From the NCBI GenBank assembly GCA_026005175.1, contig BPKO01000003.1, positions 310,001-374,000 of the forward strand: DNA of 64,000 nt. Reading direction: 5' to 3'. This document shows, one piece after another, positions 42,627 to 52,289 of this stretch (its first letter is position 1; every line of letters starts with the position of its first letter). Origin of the DNA: Candidatus Tectimicrobiota bacterium (lineage in GTDB: Bacteria > Tectomicrobia > Entotheonellia > Entotheonellales > Entotheonellaceae). The position numbers and the translations under genes are program-made. The notes beneath the pieces were generated by a model. That model worked only from the letters and a program-made list of their open reading frames with translations. It had not been told where the DNA came from and ran no database searches.

Positions 42627-43994
42627 ATGGCCCGAGAAACCCGCTCGATTGCCGAGGAGTATGCAGCGCGCTTTGCCCAGTCGCGCCAGCTCTTTGCCGA
42701 GGCGCAAGCCCTTTTGCCCGGCGGCATCACCCACATGGCCCGCGCCTTTGACCCCTTTCCCCTCTACATCGACCGCTGTGTGGGCGCCTACAAATGGGAT
42801 GTAGACGGCAACCAATACATCGACTACTGGATGGGGCACGGTGCCATGCTGCTGGGCCACGCCCATCCGGAAATCGTGGCGGCGATTCAGGCCCAAGCCA
42901 GCCGCGGCACCCATGCCGGCGGCAACACGCGCCTGGAAATGGAGTGGGCCCGCCTGCTCACCGACTTGGTGCCCTGCGCCGAACAGGTGAAGTTTACCAG
43001 CTCCGGCACCGAAGCCACGCTGCTGGCGCTGCGCGCCGCCCGCGTCTACACCGGCAAGCGCAAAATCATCAAGTTCGCCGGCCACTTCCACGGCTGGCAC
43101 GACTACGTGGCTTGCGGCGTGCTGCCGCCTTACGACGTGCCCATGTCGCCCGGCATTCCGGAGGCGGTGCAGCAAACAGTGCTCGTGCTTCCCTTTAACG
43201 ACAAGGAAGCCCTCACGCAGGCGCTGGAGAGCTCGGACGACATCGCCGCGGTGATCGTCGAGCCCGGCGGCGCTTACAACGACACCGTGCCGGCCGATCC
43301 CACCTTTCTCACCCACCTGCGCCAGGAAACGGCTCGCCGCGGCGTGGTCTTGATTTTCGACGAGGTGGTCACCGGCTTTCGCTACGCCGTGGGCGGTGCC
43401 CAGGAGTACTTCAACGTCATTCCCGACCTCACCACCCTGGCCAAAATCATGGCCGGCGGCCTCAACGGTGGGGCCGTGGTGGGGCGGCGCGACATCATGG
43501 AGGTGTTTGCCCCTGGCGCTGACCCCGTGCAGGCGCGCTACCACCGCATCCCGCACCCGGGCACCTTCAACGCCAATCCCCTCTCGGCCGCTGCCGGCAT
43601 CGCCGCACTGCGCCTCATTGCCACCGGCGAGCCGACGAAGCGGGCTCAGGAAATGGCCGACTTGCTGCGGCAGGGAATCAACGAAGTGCTTGCCCGCCGC
43701 GGCATTCCCGGCTGTGCCTATGGCCGCGCCTCGATCTTCAAGACGTTTATCGGCGCCGAGCCGCCGCGCCTGACGCGCTTTGACTTTCGCAACGCCCGCG
43801 AGGAAGCCGACGTCTTGCTGCAGGGAACGCCGCTTGCCCCGGTATTGCGCAAAGGGCTGCTGCTCAACGGTGTCGACCTCATGCGCGTGGCGGGCTTCGT
43901 GTCGGCAGCCCATACGCCGGAGATCATCGAGGCCACGGTGCAGGCCTTCGACCGCACCCTGGCCCGCATGCAGCAGGAAGGACTGGTGCCCTGA
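42627..43994 (+). CDS. Class III aminotransferase, glutamate-1-semialdehyde aminomutase-like
   Basis: KFTSSGTEATLLALRAARVYTGK, FDEVVTGFR, KIMAGGLNGGAVVGRRD. Confidence 0.9.
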   Translation: MARETRSIAEEYAARFAQSRQLFAEAQALLPGGITHMARAFDPFPLYIDRCVGAYKWDVDGNQYIDYWMGHGAMLLGHAHPEIVAAIQAQASRGTHAGGNTRLEMEWARLLTDLVPCAEQVKFTSSGTEATLLALRAARVYTGKRKIIKFAGHFHGWHDYVACGVLPPYDVPMSPGIPEAVQQTVLVLPFNDKEALTQALESSDDIAAVIVEPGGAYNDTVPADPTFLTHLRQETARRGVVLIFDEVVTGFRYAVGGAQEYFNVIPDLTTLAKIMAGGLNGGAVVGRRDIMEVFAPGADPVQARYHRIPHPGTFNANPLSAAAGIAALRLIATGEPTKRAQEMADLLRQGINEVLARRGIPGCAYGRASIFKTFIGAEPPRLTRFDFRNAREEADVLLQGTPLAPVLRKGLLLNGVDLMRVAGFVSAAHTPEIIEATVQAFDRTLARMQQEGLVP

Positions 43995-44142
43995 TGCGTT
44001 CGCGCAAACGGCTTGCGTCCCCCACGGTTTCCCACTACTATAATGTCGCCGTAGTGCCCCGAGCACTGCAGGTCACCGAGAGCGGGCGGACGCGAGCACC
44101 CTCACCGCTGTGTGCGGGGACACCGTTGCCGAGGGAACGCCC

Positions 44143-44373
44143 ATGCAGGAACTGATCGAACAAATCGCCAAGGCCATCGTCGAAAAACCCGAAGAAGTGC
44201 GCGTGCGGCGGATTGAGGGGGAACACACGGTGATCATCGAGCTCCGCGTGGCCAAGGAGGACTTGGGCAAGATCATCGGCAAAAAAGGCAAAACCATCAC
44301 CGCCATGCGCACCATCCTCAATGCCACCCGCGCCCAGAAGGACAAACGCCAGGTTCTCGAAGTCGTCGAGTAA
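44143..44373 (+). CDS. khpA: KH-domain RNA-binding protein KhpA
   Basis: VEKPEEVRVRRIEGEHTVIIELRVAKEDLGKIIGKKGKTITAMRTIL (GKxGK KH signature). Confidence 0.9.
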   Translation: MQELIEQIAKAIVEKPEEVRVRRIEGEHTVIIELRVAKEDLGKIIGKKGKTITAMRTILNATRAQKDKRQVLEVVE

Positions 44374-44399
44374 ACGCGCGCTTGCTTGCCCCCCGTGCC

Positions 44400-46386
44400 A
44401 TGCCGCGACGGACCAGTGCCGGCGTGCCGGCCAGAGGTGAGGGTGTGGCAAAACTGCTCCTCTTCCTGGTCTTGCTGGCCTTAAGCAGCTGCCAGCCGCC
44501 TGCTCCCCGGCCACCGGCTGCCCCGACGCCCCCGCCCCCCCTCCGGCAGCCGAGCAGCGCGCTTTTGCCCAGGCCCAGGCGCTACGGGCTGCCGGGCAAG
44601 CCCGGCAGGCCCTTGCGGCTTTTCGGGCCTTCGTCGCCCAGTACCCGCAGTCGGCGCTTGCCGACGAGGCCCTGCTGGCCGAGGCCGAGCTGGCCGTGCA
44701 GCTCGGCGAAGGAGGAGACAGCACGGCAGGCATACCAGACCCTCATCGCCCGCTTCCCGGACTCCGAACACCTGCCCGCGGCGTACCTTGGCCTGGCGGT
44801 GGTGTTTTACCGCCTGGGTGACGACGGGCAGAGCCAGGCGCTGCTGCAGCGCTATCTCTCTCTGCCCGGCGTCCCCAGCGCCAGCGCCCACTACTACCTG
44901 GGCCTCATCGCCGCCCGGCAAAAGCGGCGGCTTGACGCGGTCGTTGCCTTGCAGCAGGCCCTGGCGCTGGGCCTAGAGCCCGAGCTGGCCAGCGCGGCGC
45001 AGCAGCGCGTGCAGCGCCTGGTGGAACAGGAAATGACGCCTGCCGAGCTCGAGCAGGTGGCCGCGCGCTATCCGGAGAGCGCTCCGGGGGACCTCGCCCT
45101 CCTTGCCCTGGCCCGCCGGCACCGCGACGCCGGAAACCTCACCGACGAGATGGCCGCCCTCAAGCGCTTTACCACGGCTTTCCCCGCGCATCCCGAAGTG
45201 CCGGCGGCCCAGGCACGCCTGCGCGAGCTGACCGCCTGGCTGACCACCGACGCCTCGCGCCTCGGCGTGCTGCTGCCGCTGTCGGGGCCGGCGCGCCTGG
45301 CCGGCGAGCGCGCGCTGCGCGGCATCGAGCTCGCCCTGGCCCAGCTGCAGGCGCACGACCCCGCCTTCTCCCTTTCTCTGGTGGTGCGCGACTCGCAAGG
45401 CGACAGCGCCACGGCCGGCCAGGCCCTGCGGGCGCTGGTCGAGGAAGCGCACGTCATTGCCGTCATCGGTCCCCTGCTCAGCCAAGTCGCCACCGCCCTG
45501 GCGCCGCTGGCCGAAGAGCTGGGCGTGCCGCTCATTTCCCCCTACGCCCGCAGCAGCCAGTTCCCTCTCCTGAGCGCCTACGCCTTTCGCAACAGCCTCA
45601 CCGACGCCGCCCTCGCCCGCTTTGTGGCCGAGTATGCGTTTTACACCCTGCAGCTGCGGCGCTTTGCCGTGCTCTACCCGCAAAATGCCTACGGCAGTGC
45701 CCTTAAAGACGCCTTCATCGAGCACGCGGTGCGCCTGGGCGGCACGGTGGTGGCCGCGACGTCGTATCCGCCGGACGCCACCGACTTCAGCCCGCAGATC
45801 AAGTACCTGGGCGGCATTGACGACGACGCCTTGCGCGACCTCGTGGCTCCCCCGGCGGCGCCTGCCTCTCCCCCTCCCCCCCTCCCCCGCTCTGGCCAAC
45901 CCGTATGACGCGCTGTTTATCCCCGACTACTACGACAAAGCGGGGCTGATTGCGGCGCAGCTGGCCTTTTACAACCTCGCTACCGTGCGCCTCCTGGGTG
46001 CCGACGGCTGGAACGACCCTGGCCTGGTGCAGGTGGGGGAAGCGTTTGTGGAAGGGGCCATCTTCGTGGATGGCTTCTTTGCCGCCTCTCCTTCCCCCCT
46101 GGTGCGGGACTTCGTGGCCGCCTTCCAGGCACGCTACCACGAGCCGCCCGACTTGCTGGCGGCGCAGGCCTACGACACCCTTCGCCTCTGCGTGCAGGCC
46201 CTCAAGAGCGGCGCCCGCAGCCGCGCGCAGCTGCGCGACGCCCTGCTGCAGATCCGCGACTTTCCCGGCGTCTCCGGGCACACCACCATCGACCCGCAGG
46301 GCGACGCCATCAAGGAGCTCTACGTGCTGACCGTGCAGCAGGGCACCCTCGTGCAGCTCAGCCCACCGGTGCTGGCCACGGACTAG
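44400..46386 (+). CDS. LppC/LpoA-like lipoprotein (TPR + periplasmic-binding fold), apparent frameshifts near 44540, 44712 and 45870-45890
   Basis: Lipobox LLALSSC; helical TPR-like region; LGVLLPLSGPARLAGERALRGIELAL...; C-terminus in ORF 45622-46386. Confidence 0.78.
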
Positions 46387-48800
46387 CGTTCAGCGCGCGG
46401 CTGGATGGCAGAAAACTGCTCGCGGTCGAGGCGGTGGATGTCGCGGCGCAGGTCTGGGGGTGGGGTGGCCGCGGGGGTCGGCTGGGTGCCGTCGACAAAG
46501 GCCTCAAACAGCGTCGGTTCCTGGGTGGCGGCGGTGGCCAGCCGGCCGCTTTGCGCTTCGATGCGCACGAAGCGCACCCCGGGCGGAGCGGGAAAATCGG
46601 TGATGGGCTGCTCTTTTACCGCCTCGCGCATGAAGTCGAGCCAGATGGGGCTTGCCACCCGCCCGCCGGTCTCGCGATAGCCCAGGGTGGTGCGGTCGTC
46701 CATGCCCACCCACACCCCGGCCAGCAGCTCCGGGGTGTAGCCGATGAACCAGGCGTCGCGGAACTCGTTGGTGGTTCCCGTCTTGCCTGCCGCCGGGCGG
46801 CCCAGGGCGCGCACGCGGCGCCCGGTGCCGTGCTCGATCACCCCTTGCAGCAGGCTGGTCATGACGTAGGCCAGCTCCGGGGACATGGCCCGGCGCGCCT
46901 GTGGCAAATGCTCCTCCAGCACCTTGCCGTGGCGGTCGACGATGCGGGTGATGAACAGCGGCGGCACGTACATGCCGGCGTTGGCAAAGACGCCGTAGGC
47001 GGCGGCCAGCTCGAGGAGGGTAACGTCCGAGGCGCCCAGCGCCAGGGAGAGATACGGGGCAAGCGGGCTGGTGATGCCCAGGCGGCGGGCGTAAGCCAGC
47101 ACCGCCGGCACGCCGATTTTGTCTGCCACCCGCACCGTCACCAGGTTGCGCGAATGGGCCAAGGCGGTGCGCAGCGTCGTTGGCCCGTAAAACTTCTCCG
47201 AGTAGTTCTCCGGCTTCCAGTAGGTGTCGGGCTCTGCCCCTGGCTTGACCACCGGCGCGTCGATCACGATCGAGGCCGGCGTCATGCCAGCCTCGAGGGC
47301 CGCGGCGTAAACGATCGGCTTGAACGCCGAGCCCGGCTGCCGCTGCGCCTGCACAGCGCGGTTGAACTGGCTGCGGGCAAAGTCATACCCGCCCACCATG
47401 GCCAGCACTTCCCCGGTGCCCACTTCCATGGCCACCAGCGCGCCTTCCACGGCCGGCTCCTGCTCCAGGAAGAGGCGGTGCGCCTTGCCGGCGGGATCGA
47501 CCGCCAGCACCCGTACCGCGATGACGTCGCCGCGCTGGAAGATCTCCTCGGCTCGCAGCGGCCGGCGCCAGGCATAGTCCTGCTGCAGGTTCGCCTCCCG
47601 CACCCAGGCAAACCCTTCGGCGGGAAGCAGGCCGCGGCCGGCTTTCACCGCCACCACCACTTCGTCGGGGTGCACCTCGAGCACCACCCCGGGCAAGACC
47701 TCGCCCACGCGCACCGTGGGATCGCCGTCGGGCATGGTGACCGCCTGAATGCGCGCCGCATCTACTGCCGCCTCGCCGGTCAGCACCAGGCGCTTAAGTG
47801 GCCCGCGATAGCCGCGGCGCTTGTCAATAGCCCGCAAGCCCTCACGCAGCGCCCGCTCTGCCGCCTGCTGCAAGCGCAAGTCCAGGGTGGTATGCACGGC
47901 GAAGCCGCCGCGGTAAAGCGCCGTGGCGCCATAGTGCTCTTCGAGGTACTGGCGCACGTACTCGACAAAATAGGGGGCCTGCCGGGCAGGCTCCGGCTTG
48001 GGGCGCAGAACCAGGGGCGCTTGCTGTGCTGCCTGCGCCTGCGCCGCGGTGATGTAGCCCTCTTCCACCATGCGCCGCAGCACGTGATCGCGCCGCTTGC
48101 GGCTCAGCTCCGGGTTGACCAGCGGCGAGTAGCGGTTGGGCGCCCGCGGCAGCCCGGCAATCAGCGCCGCTTCGCTGAGGGTGAGCTCGCTAACCGACTT
48201 GCCAAAGTAGGTCTGTGCTGCCGCTTCCACCCCATAGGCGTTGTGGCCGTAAAAGATCTGGTTCAGGTACATCTCCAGGATCTGGTCCTTGCTAAAGCGC
48301 CGCTCGATGCGCAGGGCCAGGATGACTTCTCGCAGCTTGCGCTTCAGGGTGCGCTCGCGGGTAAGAAACAGGGTGCGTGCCAGCTGCTGGGTGATGGTGC
48401 TCGCCCCTTCGCGCACTTCTCCGGCACGCAGGTTGGTCCACAGCGCCCGCAGGATGCCCAGCACGTCAATGCCGTGGTGGGTGTAGAAACGGCTGTCCTC
48501 TACGGCGACGGTGGCCTGGCGCAGGGGCTGCGGGATGGCCTCCAGCGGGACGAGAAAGCGCTTTTCGACGAAGAAATCGGCTAGGGGCTGGCCGTGGCGG
48601 TCGTAGACGGTGGTCACCAGGCTGGGCTGGTAGCGGGTCAGCTCCTCGACGCTGGGCAAATCGGCGGCAAGCTCCCGGTACAGCGCCAGTGCCGCCACGA
48701 GGCCGCCCAGCAAGCCGAGGCCTGCCAGCAAGGCGCTGCCCCACAGCAGGAAACGTAGAAGCCGCCGCGGGCGGTCGTTGGGAGCGCCGGTCTCTCTCAT
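46383..48800 (-). CDS. Penicillin-binding protein 1A
   Basis: GT51: AVEDSRFYTHHGIDVLGILRAL, GASTITQQLARTLFLTRERTLKRKLRE; transpeptidase: QRQPGSAFKPIVYAAAL, GKTGTTNEFRDAWFIGYTPEL. Confidence 0.95.
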   Translation of the reverse strand: MRETGAPNDRPRRLLRFLLWGSALLAGLGLLGGLVAALALYRELAADLPSVEELTRYQPSLVTTVYDRHGQPLADFFVEKRFLVPLEAIPQPLRQATVAVEDSRFYTHHGIDVLGILRALWTNLRAGEVREGASTITQQLARTLFLTRERTLKRKLREVILALRIERRFSKDQILEMYLNQIFYGHNAYGVEAAAQTYFGKSVSELTLSEAALIAGLPRAPNRYSPLVNPELSRKRRDHVLRRMVEEGYITAAQAQAAQQAPLVLRPKPEPARQAPYFVEYVRQYLEEHYGATALYRGGFAVHTTLDLRLQQAAERALREGLRAIDKRRGYRGPLKRLVLTGEAAVDAARIQAVTMPDGDPTVRVGEVLPGVVLEVHPDEVVVAVKAGRGLLPAEGFAWVREANLQQDYAWRRPLRAEEIFQRGDVIAVRVLAVDPAGKAHRLFLEQEPAVEGALVAMEVGTGEVLAMVGGYDFARSQFNRAVQAQRQPGSAFKPIVYAAALEAGMTPASIVIDAPVVKPGAEPDTYWKPENYSEKFYGPTTLRTALAHSRNLVTVRVADKIGVPAVLAYARRLGITSPLAPYLSLALGASDVTLLELAAAYGVFANAGMYVPPLFITRIVDRHGKVLEEHLPQARRAMSPELAYVMTSLLQGVIEHGTGRRVRALGRPAAGKTGTTNEFRDAWFIGYTPELLAGVWVGMDDRTTLGYRETGGRVASPIWLDFMREAVKEQPITDFPAPPGVRFVRIEAQSGRLATAATQEPTLFEAFVDGTQPTPAATPPPDLRRDIHRLDREQFSAIQPRAER

Positions 48801-48816
48801 GGCAGGCTCGCTCTGC

Positions 48817-49512
48817 TTATCGCAGGCCCAGCTCGCGCTGGATGCACTGCATGTCGTGCCACACCGCCCGCTTGGCCTGCGGATTGCGCAGCAGGTAAGC
48901 GGGGTGGTACGTGGGCATCACTTTTACCTCGCCCAGGCTGTGGAAGCGACCGCGCAAGCGGGTGATTTTCTCGTCGGTGCGCAGCAGCGTCTGGGCGGCA
49001 AAGGTGCCCAGGGCGCAGATCACGCGCGGCCGCAGGCAAGCCAGCTGCGCTTCGAGCAGGGGGCGGCAGGCGGCGATTTCGTCGGGCAGCGGGTTGCGGT
49101 TGTGCGGCGGCCGGCACTTCACCACGTTGAGAATGTAAACCTGCTCGCGCCGCAAGCCGATGGCCTCGATGATGCGCGTCAGCAGCTCCCCGGCCGGCCC
49201 CACAAAGGGCTCTCCCCGGCGGTCTTCTTCATAGCCGGGCGCTTCGCCCACGAACACCAGCGAGGCTGCCGGATCGCCCACCCCAAAGACCACCTGGGTT
49301 CGCGTCTGGTGCAGGCGGCAGTTGCGGCACGCCCGCGCCACTTCGGCCAGCTGCTGCAAGCGCTGCGCCGCGTCGGCAGGGGGCGGCGCGGCCGCCACGG
49401 CGGCCTGTGGCCTTGGCGGCCGCAGCGGCAGGTCCTCGACACCCAGCAGCTGCAAGTACTCGAGATAGCGGCGCAAGGCAGCAGCCGCTTCCGCCACGGT
49501 CGCGTGCGGCAT
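48817..49512 (-). CDS. Uracil-DNA glycosylase, family 4/5 type
   Basis: CRNCRLHQTRTQVVFGVGDP, FVGEAPGYEEDRRGEPFVGPAGELL, NVVKCRPPHNRNP. Confidence 0.93.
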   Translation of the reverse strand: MPHATVAEAAAALRRYLEYLQLLGVEDLPLRPPRPQAAVAAAPPPADAAQRLQQLAEVARACRNCRLHQTRTQVVFGVGDPAASLVFVGEAPGYEEDRRGEPFVGPAGELLTRIIEAIGLRREQVYILNVVKCRPPHNRNPLPDEIAACRPLLEAQLACLRPRVICALGTFAAQTLLRTDEKITRLRGRFHSLGEVKVMPTYHPAYLLRNPQAKRAVWHDMQCIQRELGLR

Positions 49513-49515
49513 CGC

Positions 49516-50733
49516 TTAGCTCCGTGCCTTCTGCGCCAGCAGCGCCTGCACCCGGTCCAGAATGCACGCCGCGAGCTGCTTCTTGCTCATGGTGGGCAGC
49601 TCCTCCACCTGGCCGCTGGCGTGCAGGATGCGTACCCGATTGAAGTCGCTGGCAAAGCCCAGCGTGGGGTCGGTAACGTCGTTGGCCACGATGAAGTCGA
49701 GGTGCTTTTTCTGGAGCTTCTCCTGGGCGTGGCGCAGCAAGTCCTGCGTTTCGGCAGCAAAGCCCACCAGGATGCGCTCGCCTTTCTGAGCGCCCAGCTC
49801 GGCCAGGATGTCGGGGTTGCGCTCCAGCTCGATCACCACCGCCGCTTCGTCTTTCTTGACCTTGTGCGTGGCCACCGCCTTGGGGCGAAAGTCGGCCACC
49901 GCCGCCGTCTTGATCACCACGTGCGCTGCCGGGGCATGGGCCAGCACCGCCTCCCGCATCTCCAGCGCGGTGCGCACCCGCACACACTCCACCCCAGGGG
50001 GCGCTTCCAGGTGGGTGGGCCCGGTTACCAGCACCACGCGGGCACCGCGCCGCTGCGCCAGCTCGGCAATGGCAAAACCGGTCTTGCCCGAAGAGCGGTT
50101 GGAGATATGGCGCACGGGATCGATGGGCTCTTGTGTGGGGCCGGCGGTCACCAGCACCACTTTGCCGGCCAGCGCCGAGGCCTCCTGCAAGCAGGCCGCC
50201 ACTTCCTGCACCAGCGCCGCGGGGTCGAGGCTCCACGCCGCCTCTTCCCCCTCGGGCAGCGCCGGCTCGGCCTGCTCGTAAAGCACCATGCCTGCCTCGC
50301 GCAGCCGCCGCAAGTTGTGCTGCACCAGCGGGTGCTGGTAGGCAGGGGCTTTTCCCGGAAAAGCCACCACGGTGAGGCCGCGGTGCAGCAGCGCCGCCCG
50401 CACCAGGGGCTCGTCGGCACACGCGGTGGCCAGCTTGGCCAGCAGGGCGGGCGTGGCTGGCACCACCACCAGGGCGTCGAGCCCGCGCACCAGCGCTTCT
50501 AAAGGACGAAACGCCGTGCCCTGGAGCAGGCCATAGGGCTGGTCGGCGGGGATCACTTCCTCACTGGTCAGGCTCTGAAACGTCAGGGCGGGGACAAAGG
50601 CCTCGGTTTCCGCGCTCAGCACCACGCGCACGCGGGCGCCCGCCCGCTGCAAGGCCCGCAGCACCTCCACGGCGAGCCATGCCAGGGGCCCACCGCCGGC
50701 ACCCAGAAGCACGTGCTTGTGCTGGAGCATCAC
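49516..50733 (-). CDS. coaBC: CoaBC (Dfp)-like: intact CoaB synthetase domain, divergent CoaC-like flavoprotein domain
   Basis: VTAGPTQEPIDPVRHISNRSSGKTGFAIA, VIKTAAVADFRPKAVATHKVKKDE; N-terminal flavodoxin-like fold. Confidence 0.88.
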   Translation of the reverse strand: MMLQHKHVLLGAGGGPLAWLAVEVLRALQRAGARVRVVLSAETEAFVPALTFQSLTSEEVIPADQPYGLLQGTAFRPLEALVRGLDALVVVPATPALLAKLATACADEPLVRAALLHRGLTVVAFPGKAPAYQHPLVQHNLRRLREAGMVLYEQAEPALPEGEEAAWSLDPAALVQEVAACLQEASALAGKVVLVTAGPTQEPIDPVRHISNRSSGKTGFAIAELAQRRGARVVLVTGPTHLEAPPGVECVRVRTALEMREAVLAHAPAAHVVIKTAAVADFRPKAVATHKVKKDEAAVVIELERNPDILAELGAQKGERILVGFAAETQDLLRHAQEKLQKKHLDFIVANDVTDPTLGFASDFNRVRILHASGQVEELPTMSKKQLAACILDRVQALLAQKARS

Positions 50734-51377
50734 CCGTCCTCGGTGGCAGGGGTGGCGGCCTGGAGGAGGCCGCTTACCAGGGCACAGCCCACGCGCCGCA
50801 CGCGATGGCGCTCGGCGACGACGATCGCCCGCAGCACCGCCACCGCTTTGGCCAGCTCGTCGTTGACCACCACGTAGTCGTACTCAGTATAGTGCGCCAG
50901 CTCTTGGCGGGCAACCGCCAGGCGCCGGGCCACCGCGGCCGGCGACTCCGAACCGCGCTGCTGCAGCCGCGCCCGCAGCACCTCCCACGAGGGGGGAAGG
51001 ACGAAGACAAACACCGCGTCGAGGCCGGCCGCCCGCAGCTGTGCTGCCCCCTGCACGTCGATGGCCAGCAGCACGTCCTTGCCGGCGTGGGTGGCGGCTT
51101 CGACTTGCTGGCGCGAGGTGCCGTACCACTCCCCGTGCACTTCGGCCCACTCCAGGAAGTCTCCGGCAGCCACGTGCTGGCGAAATACCTCGCGCGACAC
51201 AAAGTAGTACTCCCGCCCGTGGCGCTCCCCGGGCCGTGGCGGCCGCGTGGTATACGAGACAGACTGCACCACGTCGTCCAGCTCGGCCACCAGGCGCTGG
51301 CAGAGGGACGTCTTGCCCGCGCCCGAGGGGGCGGAAACCACAAACAGCACGCCGCGGCGCGTCGGTGTCTTGTCCAT
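50730..51377 (-). CDS. gmk: Guanylate kinase
   Basis: LFVVSAPSGAGKTSLCQRL, SVSYTTRPPRPGERHGREYYFV. Confidence 0.95.
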   Translation of the reverse strand: MDKTPTRRGVLFVVSAPSGAGKTSLCQRLVAELDDVVQSVSYTTRPPRPGERHGREYYFVSREVFRQHVAAGDFLEWAEVHGEWYGTSRQQVEAATHAGKDVLLAIDVQGAAQLRAAGLDAVFVFVLPPSWEVLRARLQQRGSESPAAVARRLAVARQELAHYTEYDYVVVNDELAKAVAVLRAIVVAERHRVRRVGCALVSGLLQAATPATEDG

Positions 51378-51398
51378 GCGGTGCTCCTGCCGGCGCCG

Positions 51399-52274
51399 CT
51401 ACTCGATATTCTGGATCTGCTCGCGCATTTTTTCGAGCTCGCTTTTGAGGTCTACCACCTGCTGGGAAAGCAAGGCGTCGTTGCCTTTGGCCCCGATGGT
51501 ATTCACCTCGCGGTGCATTTCCTGCACCAGGAAGTCCAGCTTGCGCCCCACCGGCCCGGCCTCGGCCAGCAGGCGCTCGCACGCCGCCACGTGCGAGGCG
51601 AGGCGGGTGAGCTCTTCGGCAATGTCGGCGCGCTCGGCAAACAGCACCACCTCCTGGGCCAGCCGCTCGGCCGCCACGGGCACCTCGGGGAAGAGCTCCT
51701 GCAGGCGCTGCTGCAGCCGCTGGCGGTACTCGGCAACCACCACCGCGCTGCGCTGGCGAAGGGCTTCCAGGTGCGCGGCGACGGTGCGCAGGCGCTCCTG
51801 CAGGTCGCGGCGGAGGAACTCCCCTTCCTGGGCGCGCATGGCACACAGGGCCTGCAGGGCCTCACGTAACCCCTGGGCCAGCACCTCCCACAGCGCCTCG
51901 AGGTCGGCCGTTGCCTCTTCCACCCGCAAAATGTCGCGCAGGCCAAGCACCAAGGCGAGGTCGACGGTGCCCGGCAGCTGCAAGGCCTCCTGGAGCTGCT
52001 GCAAGGCCTGGCAGTACTGGCGGGCCAGAGCCACGTCGAGCGCCAGGGTGCGGCCGCTGCCGCCGCTGTCCTGGGGCACGACGCGCACTTCCACCCGCCC
52101 CCGCGTCACGTAAGTAGCAATGAGCTGGCGCATGCGGGGCTCCAGCGGGGCATAGGTGGGGGGGCAGCGCAGGGCGATATCGAGAAAGCGGTGGTTGACC
52201 GAGCGCACTTCCACCAGCAAGGCCAAGTCGCCTTGCCGCACTTCGCTGCGGCCATAGCCAGTCATGCTGTGCAT
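51399..52274 (-). CDS. YicC/YloC family endoribonuclease
   Basis: MHSMTGYGRSEVRQGDLALLVEVRSVNHRFLDI; C-term REVNTIGAKGNDALLSQQVVDLKSELEKMREQIQNIE. Confidence 0.95.
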   Translation of the reverse strand: MHSMTGYGRSEVRQGDLALLVEVRSVNHRFLDIALRCPPTYAPLEPRMRQLIATYVTRGRVEVRVVPQDSGGSGRTLALDVALARQYCQALQQLQEALQLPGTVDLALVLGLRDILRVEEATADLEALWEVLAQGLREALQALCAMRAQEGEFLRRDLQERLRTVAAHLEALRQRSAVVVAEYRQRLQQRLQELFPEVPVAAERLAQEVVLFAERADIAEELTRLASHVAACERLLAEAGPVGRKLDFLVQEMHREVNTIGAKGNDALLSQQVVDLKSELEKMREQIQNIE

Positions 52275-52289
52275 GGCGCTCGCTCCGTG

